A stretch of DNA of 64,000 bases from Nostoc sphaeroides (GTDB lineage: Bacteria > Cyanobacteriota > Cyanobacteriia > Cyanobacteriales > Nostocaceae), in the NCBI RefSeq assembly GCF_003443655.1, contig NZ_CP031941.1:181501-245500 (forward strand). Reading direction: 5' to 3'. The notes under the pieces were generated by a model. The model was given only the letters and a program-made list of their open reading frames with translations. It made no database searches and was not told the DNA's origin. Made by a program: the position numbers and the translations under genes. Positions 8,592 to 16,715 of this stretch are shown here, piece by piece; positions within the stretch are counted from its first letter, which is position 1, and each line of letters begins with the position of its first letter.

Positions 8592-8833
8592 AGCCAACCT
8601 GTCTCTTGAAGAGTTTTAATATCTTCTTCAAACTCTTCTACATCATAGTGGATAGAGATATTACGTTGAGCAAGTAATTGTTGAAATTCTACATAATTCA
8701 TCTCAGCAATTTTACTGGCTTTACCTAGACTAACCCTTTCTTGTTGAAAAAGCATAACCGCAATTTCTACTAATAGTTCACTCGCTGTCATTCGACTAGA
8801 ATTTAGAATTTCATCAGAAATAGTTAAACTCAT
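8588..8833 (-). CDS. UPF0175 family antitoxin
   Basis: The 81-residue protein matches UPF0175: ELLVEIAVMLFQQERVSLGKASKIAEMNYVEFQQLLAQR forms the helix-turn-helix-like region and IHYDVEEFEEDIKTL the acidic C-terminus. UPF0175 proteins are commonly the antitoxin partners of DUF3368 PIN toxins, and here the truncated PIN gene starts within its stop codon. With the toxin broken, this may now be free to drift or may still regulate its own promoter. Confidence 0.82.
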   Translation of the reverse strand: MSLTISDEILNSSRMTASELLVEIAVMLFQQERVSLGKASKIAEMNYVEFQQLLAQRNISIHYDVEEFEEDIKTLQETGWL

Positions 8834-8994
8834 AATTTAATCTCCTTAAAAACAGCAAAATGTCTGCAAAATTAGCCCCGAAAATTACCCAAGATGAGCT
8901 AATTTGATCAAGCGAAACTGGTCTTAACCAAATATCTATTATAAACGATTATTTTACCTGTGTCCCTATCCTGAAAATCCTTATTCAGACATTT

Positions 8995-9216
8995 TCACGG
9001 CTGGATTAAAGATTCTTCAGACTGGCGATATTTAGTAATTAACTTACGTGTTTTTAGGGGTGAATAAAGCAGCATGGAAAGTGCGGGTAAACTGGTTCCT
9101 GTTAGTGCTAACAAAATGAATAGATTTAAAAAACCTGCTATTATTCCAGTTCCTACACTAGCTCCAAATCCTAATATTAGTAGTATCAGCACAGTTGTAA
9201 ATGAGTCTTCAGCCAA
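8995..9216 (-). CDS. Small hypothetical membrane protein
   Basis: The 73-residue frame has two hydrophobic stretches (about 7-28 and 29-50) and a basic, polar tail, SPLKTRKLITKYRQSEES. The only available start is TTG, and the frame stays open about 16 codons further upstream without an ATG, so this may be the tail of a decayed longer gene. The opposite-strand frame over the same bases is hydrophilic and unlike a protein. I do not recognise the family. Confidence 0.4.
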   Translation of the reverse strand: MAEDSFTTVLILLILGFGASVGTGIIAGFLNLFILLALTGTSLPALSMLLYSPLKTRKLITKYRQSEESLIQP

Positions 9217-9269
9217 ATCTATAAGCCAATACAGTTCAGTTAAAGATTTTTGGTACTGATTTTAAACCT

Positions 9270-9296
9270 GTAGACACGCGAAATTTCGCGTCTCTA
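9270..9296. repeat. Palindromic dispersed repeat (GACGCGAAATTTCGCGTC type)
   Basis: TAGACACGCGAAATTTCGCG and the following TCTCTA form a near-perfect palindrome. Variants recur at 28806-28828, 28854-28876, 34227-34245, 37061-37088, 38176-38198 and 46130-46175, mostly between genes. It can form a strong hairpin in either transcript. It is followed by a second common repeat, CTCTGCGTTCTCTGTGCCTC, at about 9377-9400. Confidence 0.75.
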
Positions 9297-9437
9297 GCAA
9301 GGTTTTTCGGCTTAACTGAACGGTATTGAGTTATAGGTGGAGGAAATTTCTATCAAAATTGCCCCTAAAAGTCTTCCTCTGCGTTCTCTGTGCCTCTGCG
9401 GTTAAAAATCTTAACGTATCATCTAGCGATCGCATAC

Positions 9438-9524
9438 CGCTATATTGGCGCAAACGGTTCTGGTAAATCGAGTCTGGTAAAGGCAATTTTAGGAATCAAT
9501 TCTATGAGACTGTTGGCGAATTGA
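9438..9524 (+). pseudogene. Fragment of an ABC-type ATPase (Walker A region)
   Basis: On the plus strand RYIGANGSGKSSLVKAILGI is encoded in one frame, followed by a stop 8 codons later. GANGSGKSS is a Walker A loop and the following helix resembles metal-uptake ABC transporter ATPases. There is no start, no upstream beta strand of the family, and nothing downstream, so this is an isolated relic. The remaining 9525-9803 interval holds a palindrome, AGTGCGTTTAAACGCACT, and no gene. Confidence 0.5.
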
Positions 9525-9803
9525 TAGGGGGTCTAACCCATCAGCCCCAATCCATCTTAATTTCAGTGCGTTTAAACGCACTTTAGCTATGAGCAATCAA
9601 TTTATTGCAGGGCGGGAAAGCAACGCAAAACCAGGATTTTAGGGATGGGGGGTTAAACAAGAAAGTAAATCGACCAACAGTATCTTCTATTCGCCAGGGC
9701 TGAACTAGCACATCACGTCACCCAAATCTATGACTCCGCAGCAGAAGCCGTAAAGCATACAGGCAAGTTATAATTCTCTTGCGGATCAACGTAACAAAAA
9801 TTT

Positions 9804-10130
9804 ATGAGTAACCCCCTTGTGCAAGCCTTTTTCGTAGGCAGAGCAGTAGCTGAAGTAGTTAATGAGCGTTTAGAGGTCGCTTTGACCGATGCTTTGAGTG
9901 ATCTGGGCAAATTTGATGCGGAAGCTAGAGAGCAGCTGCGCCAGTTTACAGACGAAGTTCTAGAGCGGGCAAATCGGGCAGCAGAAGCTGCTAATGGTGG
10001 ACAAAGTACCACAGGTACTAGACAAGGCACTTCTGATTCCGGTGACTTGCAAGCAGATATTGATGAATTACGAGCAGAAATTGCCCTGTTACGAACAGAA
10101 TTGCAACATTATCGTAGAACTTCTGCATAA
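9804..10130 (+). CDS. Conserved cyanobacterial coiled-coil protein (DUF6825-like)
   Basis: The 108-residue protein begins [20 protein letters not shown], then has an amphipathic helix (about 20-60), a Gly/Ser/Thr-rich linker (about 63-80) and a leucine-rich C-terminal coiled coil, [20 protein letters not shown] associate this N-terminus with a small thylakoid-associated protein family conserved in cyanobacteria and plastids, but I am not certain of the name. It has no signal peptide or membrane span. Its downstream neighbour encodes a UbiB-like kinase, separated by an STRR. Confidence 0.7.
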   Translation: MSNPLVQAFFVGRAVAEVVNERLEVALTDALSDLGKFDAEAREQLRQFTDEVLERANRAAEAANGGQSTTGTRQGTSDSGDLQADIDELRAEIALLRTELQHYRRTSA

Positions 10131-10215
10131 ATTTTAGTCATTAGTCATTAGTCATTAGTTATTGGTCAAAAATTATGCACAAATGACAAAGGACAAATGA
10201 CAAAGGACACTTCAA
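10131..10215. repeat. STRR array (TTAGTCA / GACAAAG heptamers)
   Basis: Three to four TTAGTCA units are followed by GACAAAGGACAAAT-type units. The array fills most of the gap between the coiled-coil gene and the UbiB-like gene. Confidence 0.8.
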
Positions 10216-10262
10216 AAAAAACAGTTTAGGAATCAAAGTGTCTTTTCTTTCAAGGAATTCGG

Positions 10263-11975
10263 TTGCAAACCAACGGTACACAAAAGTATATGGAACAAGG
10301 TTATTCAGATAAAGCATACCGTTGGAATCGGGAAAAATACTCTAGCAGACGGCGTTTTGTGGACATTTGGTCTTTTGTCTTGACCTTATTGTTCAAACTT
10401 TGGCGATACAACAAATCTTGGAGTTATCCGGGTGGTGTGACTGAGGCAAAGCAAGCCACAAGACGCAAAACCCAAGCGGTGTGGATTCGCAATACCCTGC
10501 TAGATTTAGGCCCAACCTTCATCAAAGTAGGGCAATTGTTTTCTACCCGTGCTGATATATTTCCAGTTGAATATGTAGAAGAACTAGCCAAGTTACAAGA
10601 CAAAGTACCGGCATTTAGCTATGAGCAAGTAGAAGCGACCATTGAGAGAGAACTAGGCAAGAAAATTCCTGAACTCTTCCATAATTTTGAACCGATTCCT
10701 TTGGCAGCTGCTAGCTTGGGGCAAGTACACAAAGCTGTGCTGCATAGTGGGGAATCGGTTGTTGTCAAGGTGCAACGTCCTGGATTAAAGAAGTTATTTG
10801 AAATAGATTTACAAATTCTTAAGGGAATTACCCGCTATTTTCAAAACCATCCCAAATGGGGACGGGGGCGAGATTGGTTAGGTATTTATGAAGAATGTTG
10901 TCGCATTCTTTGGGAAGAAATTGATTATCTCAACGAAGGCCGTAACGCTGATACTTTTCGCCGGAACTTTCGCGGCTACGATTGGGTGAACGTCCCAAAA
11001 GTATACTGGCGTTACGCCTCGTCTAGAGTGTTGACTTTAGAATATCTCCCTGGAATTAAAATTAGCCAATACGAAGCTTTAGAAGCAGCCGGTTTGGATC
11101 GAAAGGCGATCGCTCGTCAAGGCGCTCAAGCTTACTTACTACAATTACTCAATAGTGGCTTTTTCCACGCCGATCCTCACCCAGGCAATATTGCTATTAG
11201 TGCAACTGGTGCTTTGATATTCTACGATTTCGGCATGATGGGGCGGATTAAGTCAAATGTCCGTGAAGGACTAATGCAAACACTGTTTGGTATTGCCCAA
11301 AAAGATGGCGATCGCGTTGTCCAATCTCTAATCGATTTAGGCGCGATCGCCCCAACCGATGACATGGGCCCAGTCCGGCGTTCCGTCCAGTACATGCTGG
11401 ATCATTTCATGGATAAGCCTTTTGAAAACCAATCAGTAGCAGCAATTAGTGACGATCTTTACGAAATAGCTTATAATCAGCCATTTAGATTTCCAGCAAC
11501 CTTCACTTTTGTGATGCGAGCCTTTTCTACCTTAGAAGGGGTAGGCAAAGGTTTAGATCCAGAGTTTAACTTTATGGAAGTTGCCAAACCGTATGCAATG
11601 CAGCTTATGACCGATATGAATGGTTCTGAGGGGAATAGCTTTATTAACGAATTAAGTCGTCAAGCAGCTCAGGTAAGTAGTACCGCGTTTGGTCTACCAC
11701 GTAGATTAGAGGATACCTTAGAGAAGCTAGAACGGGGAGACATGCGCTTGCGCGTTCGGTCTATCGAAACTGAACGCCTATTACGCCGACAGAGCAGTAT
11801 TCAGCTCTCAATAAGCTATGCTCTGTTAATCAGTGCTTTCACCCTTTCAGCTACGATCTTAGTCGTTACCAATTATGCATGGTGGGCACTAGCGCCTGGT
11901 TTAATTGCAGCAGGGCTTTCAGTGATCCTAATCAGACTACTTTTACGCCTTGACCGTTACGATCGTATGTATTAA
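10263..11975 (+). CDS. ABC1/UbiB (AarF) family atypical kinase
   Basis: UbiB-like proteins are membrane-associated atypical kinases or ATPases linked to quinone and prenyl-lipid metabolism. The 570-residue protein has the hallmark KxGQ motif (FIKVGQLFSTRADIFP, about 80-95), an ALAAASLGQVH-like AAASLGQVHKAVL loop replacing the usual glycine-rich loop, VVVKVQRPG with the lysine, a catalytic FFHADPHPGNI and YDFGMMG. Two hydrophobic helices lie near the C-terminus (about 518-562). I chose the TTG at 10263 because AAGGA lies 6 bp upstream; an ATG nine codons later lacks such a site. A PP2C phosphatase gene follows 18 bp downstream. Confidence 0.9.
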   Translation: MQTNGTQKYMEQGYSDKAYRWNREKYSSRRRFVDIWSFVLTLLFKLWRYNKSWSYPGGVTEAKQATRRKTQAVWIRNTLLDLGPTFIKVGQLFSTRADIFPVEYVEELAKLQDKVPAFSYEQVEATIERELGKKIPELFHNFEPIPLAAASLGQVHKAVLHSGESVVVKVQRPGLKKLFEIDLQILKGITRYFQNHPKWGRGRDWLGIYEECCRILWEEIDYLNEGRNADTFRRNFRGYDWVNVPKVYWRYASSRVLTLEYLPGIKISQYEALEAAGLDRKAIARQGAQAYLLQLLNSGFFHADPHPGNIAISATGALIFYDFGMMGRIKSNVREGLMQTLFGIAQKDGDRVVQSLIDLGAIAPTDDMGPVRRSVQYMLDHFMDKPFENQSVAAISDDLYEIAYNQPFRFPATFTFVMRAFSTLEGVGKGLDPEFNFMEVAKPYAMQLMTDMNGSEGNSFINELSRQAAQVSSTAFGLPRRLEDTLEKLERGDMRLRVRSIETERLLRRQSSIQLSISYALLISAFTLSATILVVTNYAWWALAPGLIAAGLSVILIRLLLRLDRYDRMY

Positions 11976-11993
11976 TTGTTGCAAAAATAATTT

Positions 11994-12719
11994 ATGAAAC
12001 TTAATTTCACGGGTTTTAGCGATCCGGGACTTATTCGTTCTAATAATCAGGATGCTTATTATATCGACCCACAAGGGCGGTTTTTTGTTGTAGCCGATGG
12101 TATGGGTGGTCATGCGGGAGGTGAGGAAGCAAGTCGGATTGCCACTACGGAAATTCAAGCCTATTTGCTGGCAAATTGGCAATCTCCTAAGTCTTCCCAA
12201 GAATTGCTAGAGCAAGCTTTGTGGGGTGCGAATGAAGCGATTTTGCACGATCAGCAAAATCATCCCGAACGCGCCGACATGGGTACAACGGTTGTAGCAG
12301 TAATTTTTCGCGCCCCAGAGACGCCCTGGTGCGCTCATGTTGGCGATTCGCGGCTGTATCGCTTCCGAGAATCGCACTTAGAACAAGTAACAGAAGACCA
12401 CACTTGGGTAGCACGGGCAATCAAAATCGGTGACATCACCTTAGATGAAGCACGATCGCATCCTTTTCGTCATGTACTATCGCGCTGTTTAGGACGTGAA
12501 GACTTGCATCAAATTGATGTGCAACCACTAGATGTAAAAGCTGGCGATCGCTTCCTGTTATGTAGTGATGGTCTAACAGAAGAACTTGTCGAACACAAGA
12601 TTGCTAGCTGTCTCCAAGACACTCCTTGGCTTGATAAAGCCGCCATCTCTCTAGTTGAGGCTGCCAAAGACCAAGGAGGGCACGATAACATCACAGTTAT
12701 CATCGTCTCACTCGACTAA
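11994..12719 (+). CDS. PP2C-type protein serine/threonine phosphatase
   Basis: The 241-residue protein is a compact PP2C enzyme that removes phosphate from Ser/Thr using two metal ions. Motifs run in the usual order: GLIRSNNQDAYYI, VVADGMGGHAGGEEAS with metal-binding Asp, GTTVVAVIF, HVGDSRLYRFR, FLLCSDGLTEEL and GGHDNITVIIVSL. It is soluble and has no extra domain. It starts 18 bp after the UbiB-like kinase gene, so the two are likely co-transcribed; a shared substrate is possible but only inferred. Two Hanks kinases in this window could supply its phosphoprotein substrates. Confidence 0.95.
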   Translation: MKLNFTGFSDPGLIRSNNQDAYYIDPQGRFFVVADGMGGHAGGEEASRIATTEIQAYLLANWQSPKSSQELLEQALWGANEAILHDQQNHPERADMGTTVVAVIFRAPETPWCAHVGDSRLYRFRESHLEQVTEDHTWVARAIKIGDITLDEARSHPFRHVLSRCLGREDLHQIDVQPLDVKAGDRFLLCSDGLTEELVEHKIASCLQDTPWLDKAAISLVEAAKDQGGHDNITVIIVSLD

Positions 12720-12723
12720 ATAG

Positions 12724-12816
12724 TTATTGGTTATTGGTCACTTGTACTGAGCGGTGCCGAAGTATTGGTCATTGGTCACTTGTACTGAGCGGTGCCGAAG
12801 TATTGGTCATTGGTTA
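12724..12816. repeat. STRR carrying two inserted small dispersed repeats
   Basis: ATTGGTC heptamers are interrupted twice by an identical unit of about 24 bp, CTTGTACTGAGCGGTGCCGA then AGTA. The same unit, slightly changed, sits inside other STRRs at 53408 and 56020. This nesting fits the small dispersed repeats described in Nostoc punctiforme. Confidence 0.8.
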
Positions 12817-12988
12817 AGAGTTACCAGCTATTGGACAAAGGACAAATAACAAATGACAAATCTGGTAGATATACTCAGCAATTTGTTCAGCATGAGCATT
12901 TTTACTTTTTACAATTTGATACAAATATTTTTAGCCTCCAAAGTGACTTAAAAGAGGGTAAATTTGCATAAATTGGTAGATTTACATC

Positions 12989-13018
12989 TTGCACGTCATA
13001 AGGTAAAGCGACTATAAT
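12989..13018 (+). promoter_or_regulatory. Sigma-70 type promoter, probably for nblA
   Basis: TTGCAC (12989-12994) and TATAAT (13013-13018) are separated by 18 bp on the plus strand. The next convincing gene on this strand is nblA at 13454. I do not see a clean NtcA site (GTA-N8-TAC) at the right place. Confidence 0.5.
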
Positions 13019-13453
13019 TCACGCTTATTACCATCCATTCTCCAACCTCCTTAAAGTCCAATCCTCCAAAGCTTTCTCCATATTGGGCGGAGACAGCATC
13101 TTAGTTTTTCTCAAACAGGGAAACTATGTAGGATTCAGGACAAAATTTGCTCATCTCCTCAAAGGAGAGTTATGCAAAGCAAAAAGGAATCAAGAGGTAG
13201 TTATACCTATCCAAGACCAAAAAGAGAATATTTTCCGGAATATGGCTTGGCTGACTTGGGTGGTATATCAGTAGGATTAGGTGCAAGATATCAGAGCAGA
13301 AAAAGTCCACACTTCGGATGTGGGCAATGTGTCAAACACTTGTTATCTTTCTTAATACGGAGGAACAAATGTTGGACAGATATCAGTCCAATTCTCCCAT
13401 TTGGACTTCTGTAAGCGATATCACCTTTACTCGTTGTTTTTTCGGAGTTAATT
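13019..13453 (+). other. Long leader upstream of nblA
   Basis: About 435 bp separate the likely promoter from nblA. Short frames here (for example 13083-13274) have no recognisable protein character. The DNA contains small hairpins: CCACACTTCGGATGTGG at 13307-13323 and GGACAGATATCAGTCC at 13374-13389. A long untranslated leader or additional promoters are both possible. Confidence 0.45.
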
Positions 13454-13651
13454 ATGAACCAACCAATGAAACTATCCTTGGAACAGCAATTCAGCATCTG
13501 CTCATTTGCTACTCAGGTGCAAAATATGAGCCACGATCAAGCTAAAGACTTTTTAGTAAAGCTCTATGAGCAAATGGTCGTGCGCGAGGCAACTTATCAA
13601 GAGCTTCTTAAGCACCAGTGGGGCTTAGATTCCGGTTCCACTATGGCATAG
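13454..13651 (+). CDS. nblA: Phycobilisome degradation protein NblA
   Basis: NblA tags phycobilisomes for proteolysis by linking phycobiliproteins to a Clp chaperone during nitrogen or other starvation. The 65-residue product has the family core almost intact: KLSLEQQFSICSFATQVQNM, DQAKDFLVKLYEQMVVREATY and QELLKHQWGL. GGAG lies about 8 bp upstream of the ATG and fixes the start. The gene is monocistronic, behind a long leader. Its presence confirms a phycobilisome-bearing cyanobacterium. Confidence 0.94.
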   Translation: MNQPMKLSLEQQFSICSFATQVQNMSHDQAKDFLVKLYEQMVVREATYQELLKHQWGLDSGSTMA

Positions 13652-14115
13652 AGTCGTTCTACTGTCGCAGTGGGCGACCTCCTTCTCTTGCTTGGTTCCA
13701 AGGAGGAAAACAGCTGGGGATGTCGGGGCGTCAACTTCGATAACTAATTTTGCAAAGGTTGGACAAAAATTAAATTAAAAAAACTAACAAGGAGTAAACT
13801 TTTCGACGATACATCTGCTAGAGTCTAAACTTACTTTAATTTTGTAGTACAAATCTACTTTTGGCTTTAGACAGACTTCCTTTTGCTTCGTCTAGTGTGA
13901 GAATTAACCTGCGTAAATTTACAATCCACCGGAATATAAACACAGAAGGATTGAGAGAGAATTTAAATAGCCGTGATTTGGCAGCTAGTTTTTTCACTCT
14001 TTATACATCTAACTAGAAGTTACATCTTTATATATATTTTGTTTATAAAAGTTTACATTATTCCAGAAATCACCCCTTAGTTACATATAAGACATGTAAC
14101 ATAAAGAAATTATTT
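13652..14115. other. Intergenic stretch after nblA, no gene seen
   Basis: The interval between nblA and the convergent kinase gene is AT-rich. CCTCCTT (13678-13684) and AAGGAGG (13700-13706) could form a terminator-like stem just after nblA, without a clear T-run. Otherwise I see no gene, tRNA or repeat. Confidence 0.45.
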
Positions 14116-15669
14116 TTAGCTGGAAAGATCGTATGGAGAATCTGTATCAATACTTTCCAGTTTTGCGAGAATTTGAGGCTTAATCTTTTCGTACTCACTT
14201 TTGAGTAAGCTTTTACTAATTTGCGGGTCGGCAGAAGATATCAATGTGTTGCTCATAGCAATCCACTCTTGCAGTCGTTGGCGCTGGGCAGAAGCGACGC
14301 TGGAAAGTAAGATATGGGTACAGCGATTTGGTGTTTCTCGTGCAAAGAACAACAGACGATAATAACCTGTGTGCTTTAGTAACCGGGCAATTTCAAGACC
14401 TAGACTGGTTTTGAGATCGAGGTAGTAAGGTAACCATTTAGCGCCATGTTTGCGGTTGTAGATGACAGTAATCCATAGCAGTATGGGATGGGGAACAGAG
14501 ATGAAGAGAAATTGGTTATAGCGGGTACAGAGTAAGCGCTTTTGAATTTCCTCTTGCGGTAGCATCACCCACAAAGCTGGTAAAACCTCCCCATTGGTAT
14601 AAATGGGCTGGGGAAAGACAATATCGGCAACTGGTTTATTGTCAGGCCAGGAAATGCCACGAGCGATTTCATCATTTGACGAGGAAACCCGCGAATCGCC
14701 TTTTGTCTTTTGTTCAAGCTCATTGCTCACTCTAGTAGCAGGAACTAGCGCCTGGCTATCTTGCTTAATTTTGCGTGAATGCTCAGGCTTTTCTAGAGAT
14801 GCTAAAACTTTGAGGATTTCAGTGATACTTTGGGGGCGATCGCGTGGTACTTTAGCTAGACAACCCATCACCAAATTTTCGATTTCTTTTGGTAATTCTA
14901 ATCGTGGCGCAACCTCAGCAAAAGAACGTGGTTTTTGATAGTGATGTGTTTTATACCATGCTCCAAAAGAGTGAATCTGTGGCACCAGTGGCATTTTGCC
15001 TGTGAGCATCTCAAACATCATGACGCCCAAACTATAAATATCAGAACGATTGTCTAATTCTTTACCCTCCATCTGTTCGGGAGAAGAATAAGCCAATGTC
15101 CCCAAATAGAATTTTGTATGGTCGCCATCTGACTGTAATAATTTAGCAATACCAAAATCTAGAACCTTGACCAATTCTCCGAAACTGGGATCTTCAATCA
15201 CCAGCATATTGCTTGGCTTGACATCGCGATGGATAATTGGGCAAATATGTCCCTCAACTGGGATGCCATCATGAGCGCACTGTAAGCCCAGGCTGAGTTG
15301 ACGCGCCATACTCAAAAATCTTGGTAAAGGCAGCCGTTCCTTGCGAATAATATTGTTCAGGCTTTGTCCTTGTAGGTATTCCATGACGTAGAACGGGGTG
15401 TTATTGTCATCTACGCCATAGTCCATGACTCGGACAATGTGGATGCTTTTTTGCCCTAGTAAAGCACAGGTTTTTGCTTCTCGCTCAAAGCGGTCTTGCA
15501 ATCGCATCTTTTCATTTTGGATTGATAGCGCCAGAAATTTAACCGCAACCGGTACACCTCCCAACAAAGTATCTTTAGCACGATAAACCCGACCCATTGC
15601 TCCAGTACCGATTAACTCCTGGAGTTGGTAGCGTTTGCTTAGTAAGCGACCAATGTTGGGGTCTGACAT
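14116..15669 (-). CDS. Hanks-type serine/threonine protein kinase
   Basis: The start at 15667-15669 gives 517 residues beginning MSDPNIGRLLSKRYQLQELI; a longer frame adds 27 residues without kinase character. Residues 12-275 are a complete kinase domain: IGTGAMGRVYRAKD, VAVKFL with the lysine, ICPIIHRDVKPSNML, KVLDFGIAKL and YSSPEQMEGKELDNRSDIYSLG. A linker of low complexity follows, then about 170 residues (AlWVMLPQEEI onward) that I do not recognise. There is no membrane span, so it should be cytoplasmic. Autophosphorylation and control of unknown targets are inferred from the family. Confidence 0.93.
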   Translation of the reverse strand: MSDPNIGRLLSKRYQLQELIGTGAMGRVYRAKDTLLGGVPVAVKFLALSIQNEKMRLQDRFEREAKTCALLGQKSIHIVRVMDYGVDDNNTPFYVMEYLQGQSLNNIIRKERLPLPRFLSMARQLSLGLQCAHDGIPVEGHICPIIHRDVKPSNMLVIEDPSFGELVKVLDFGIAKLLQSDGDHTKFYLGTLAYSSPEQMEGKELDNRSDIYSLGVMMFEMLTGKMPLVPQIHSFGAWYKTHHYQKPRSFAEVAPRLELPKEIENLVMGCLAKVPRDRPQSITEILKVLASLEKPEHSRKIKQDSQALVPATRVSNELEQKTKGDSRVSSSNDEIARGISWPDNKPVADIVFPQPIYTNGEVLPALWVMLPQEEIQKRLLCTRYNQFLFISVPHPILLWITVIYNRKHGAKWLPYYLDLKTSLGLEIARLLKHTGYYRLLFFARETPNRCTHILLSSVASAQRQRLQEWIAMSNTLISSADPQISKSLLKSEYEKIKPQILAKLESIDTDSPYDLSS

Positions 15670-15901
15670 AGAGAATTTGAATCCAAAAGCAGGTTGTAAG
15701 TGTTTAGGAAGAAAAGTGCATTGAAACTGATATCTGATTATTGCGCCCATAAATCAATGACTTTCTAGGCTCATACCGTAAGGCAGTTATTCAGATCAAA
15801 CAAGCAGAAAGGGTAGATTTATAATGACGCTTTGTACCATTTTGCACTTTCATTGTGGTGTAATTTTAGTTTGCCCAATTTTGACTAAATAGATTACTCT
15901 A

Positions 15902-16112
15902 TGCCCATTGGTGTCAACTTAACGTAAAAGCCAGCCTAGACAGACCTTTGCTCGATTGCCTCGTTGCCTCGTTAAGAGTCTCTGACTGGGAATGCCATCC
16001 TAAAGGCTCCGCCTCCCTTTCTGGCGGCAAAGCCGCAACGATCGGCATTTCCAGCCGGAGGCTGGAAACGAGATTTGAAAAGGGTTTTAGCTTAAGTTGA
16101 CACCTATGGGCA
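15902..16112. mobile_element. MITE-like element with GGTGTCAACTTAA inverted ends
   Basis: TGCCCATTGGTGTCAACTTA (from 15902) and the reverse complement of the right end (16085-16112) agree at 25 of 28 positions. The 211-bp body holds short repeats (CCAGCCGGAGGCTGG and similar) but no coding frame. The ends resemble those of an insertion sequence, so it is probably a non-autonomous derivative. A distant single end, GAAGTTGACACTAATACACGG-like, lies at about 51461. Confidence 0.65.
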
Positions 16113-16149
16113 CTGCCGTGCCCCTATGGGTGTACCTCACGTAAACGAG
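16110..16149. repeat. Dispersed repeat GGCACTGCCGTGCC ... CCTCACGTAAACGAG
   Basis: The repeat abuts the right end of the MITE at 15902-16112. An inverted, diverged copy lies at 44599-44639. It contains the palindrome GGCACTGCCGTGCC. No function is evident. Confidence 0.65.
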
Positions 16150-16251
16150 AACTGCATAGGGATAATTAAACATAAGTAGCTAAACAAAATTAACTACACA
16201 AAATTAAGCTATAGCAATCCGATTTGATTTCTGAATCACTTGTAGAGGTAA

Positions 16252-16281
16252 GGGACTGGGGATTGGGGACTGGGGACTGGG
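16252..16281. repeat. STRR array (GGGGACT heptamers)
   Basis: Four GGGACTGGGGATTGG-type heptamer units run head to tail. The rest of 16150-16420 is AT-rich intergenic DNA without a gene. Confidence 0.75.
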
Positions 16282-16420
16282 AAGAAAGAATAAAGGTGTA
16301 CTGAGTTTTGTTCAAAAATCAAATATGAGTCCTATATGAAACCCTTATCTACACTAGAATCTCATGTGTAAATAATTCTGTGCGATTACTTACTTATTGC
16401 CTTACCAGGTTTTTGACCAA

Positions 16421-16650
16421 ATAATTATTAATTCATAATTCATAATTCATAAATTTTAAAATGGGTACAGCAGCCCACAATGAATTTTTAAATCAGTGGT
16501 CAAAAAGACAGCGGAGCATTTCTTAGCTCCCACTGATAGCGCCGGCGGCAAGCGAGTCCTCGTACCCTTACTCTTAAGCAAGCTACGCTTTTAGCCTCTC
16601 GTAGAGAGCGTCTTTAAATTATGAATTATGAATTATCAATTATCAATTAG
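16421..16650. repeat. Inverted-repeat block bounded by ATTCATA / TATGAAT heptamers
   Basis: TAATTCATAATTCATAATTC (about 16429-16448) and ATTATGAATTATGAATTATC (about 16618-16637) form complementary STRR arms around about 160 bp. The interior includes SDR-like pieces (AAGCAAGCTACGCTTTTAGC and GTAGAGAGCG). It behaves like a composite repeat rather than a gene. Confidence 0.6.
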
Positions 16651-16715
16651 TTTGACCTTCAGGTTGATTCTGACTACGTAAGGATGGATTATTTTTTGAG
16701 GAAAAGATGATAGTA

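Noticed and set aside
13083-13414. Short frames upstream of nblA
   Set aside because: No ribosome-binding site or recognisable sequence; more likely an untranslated leader.
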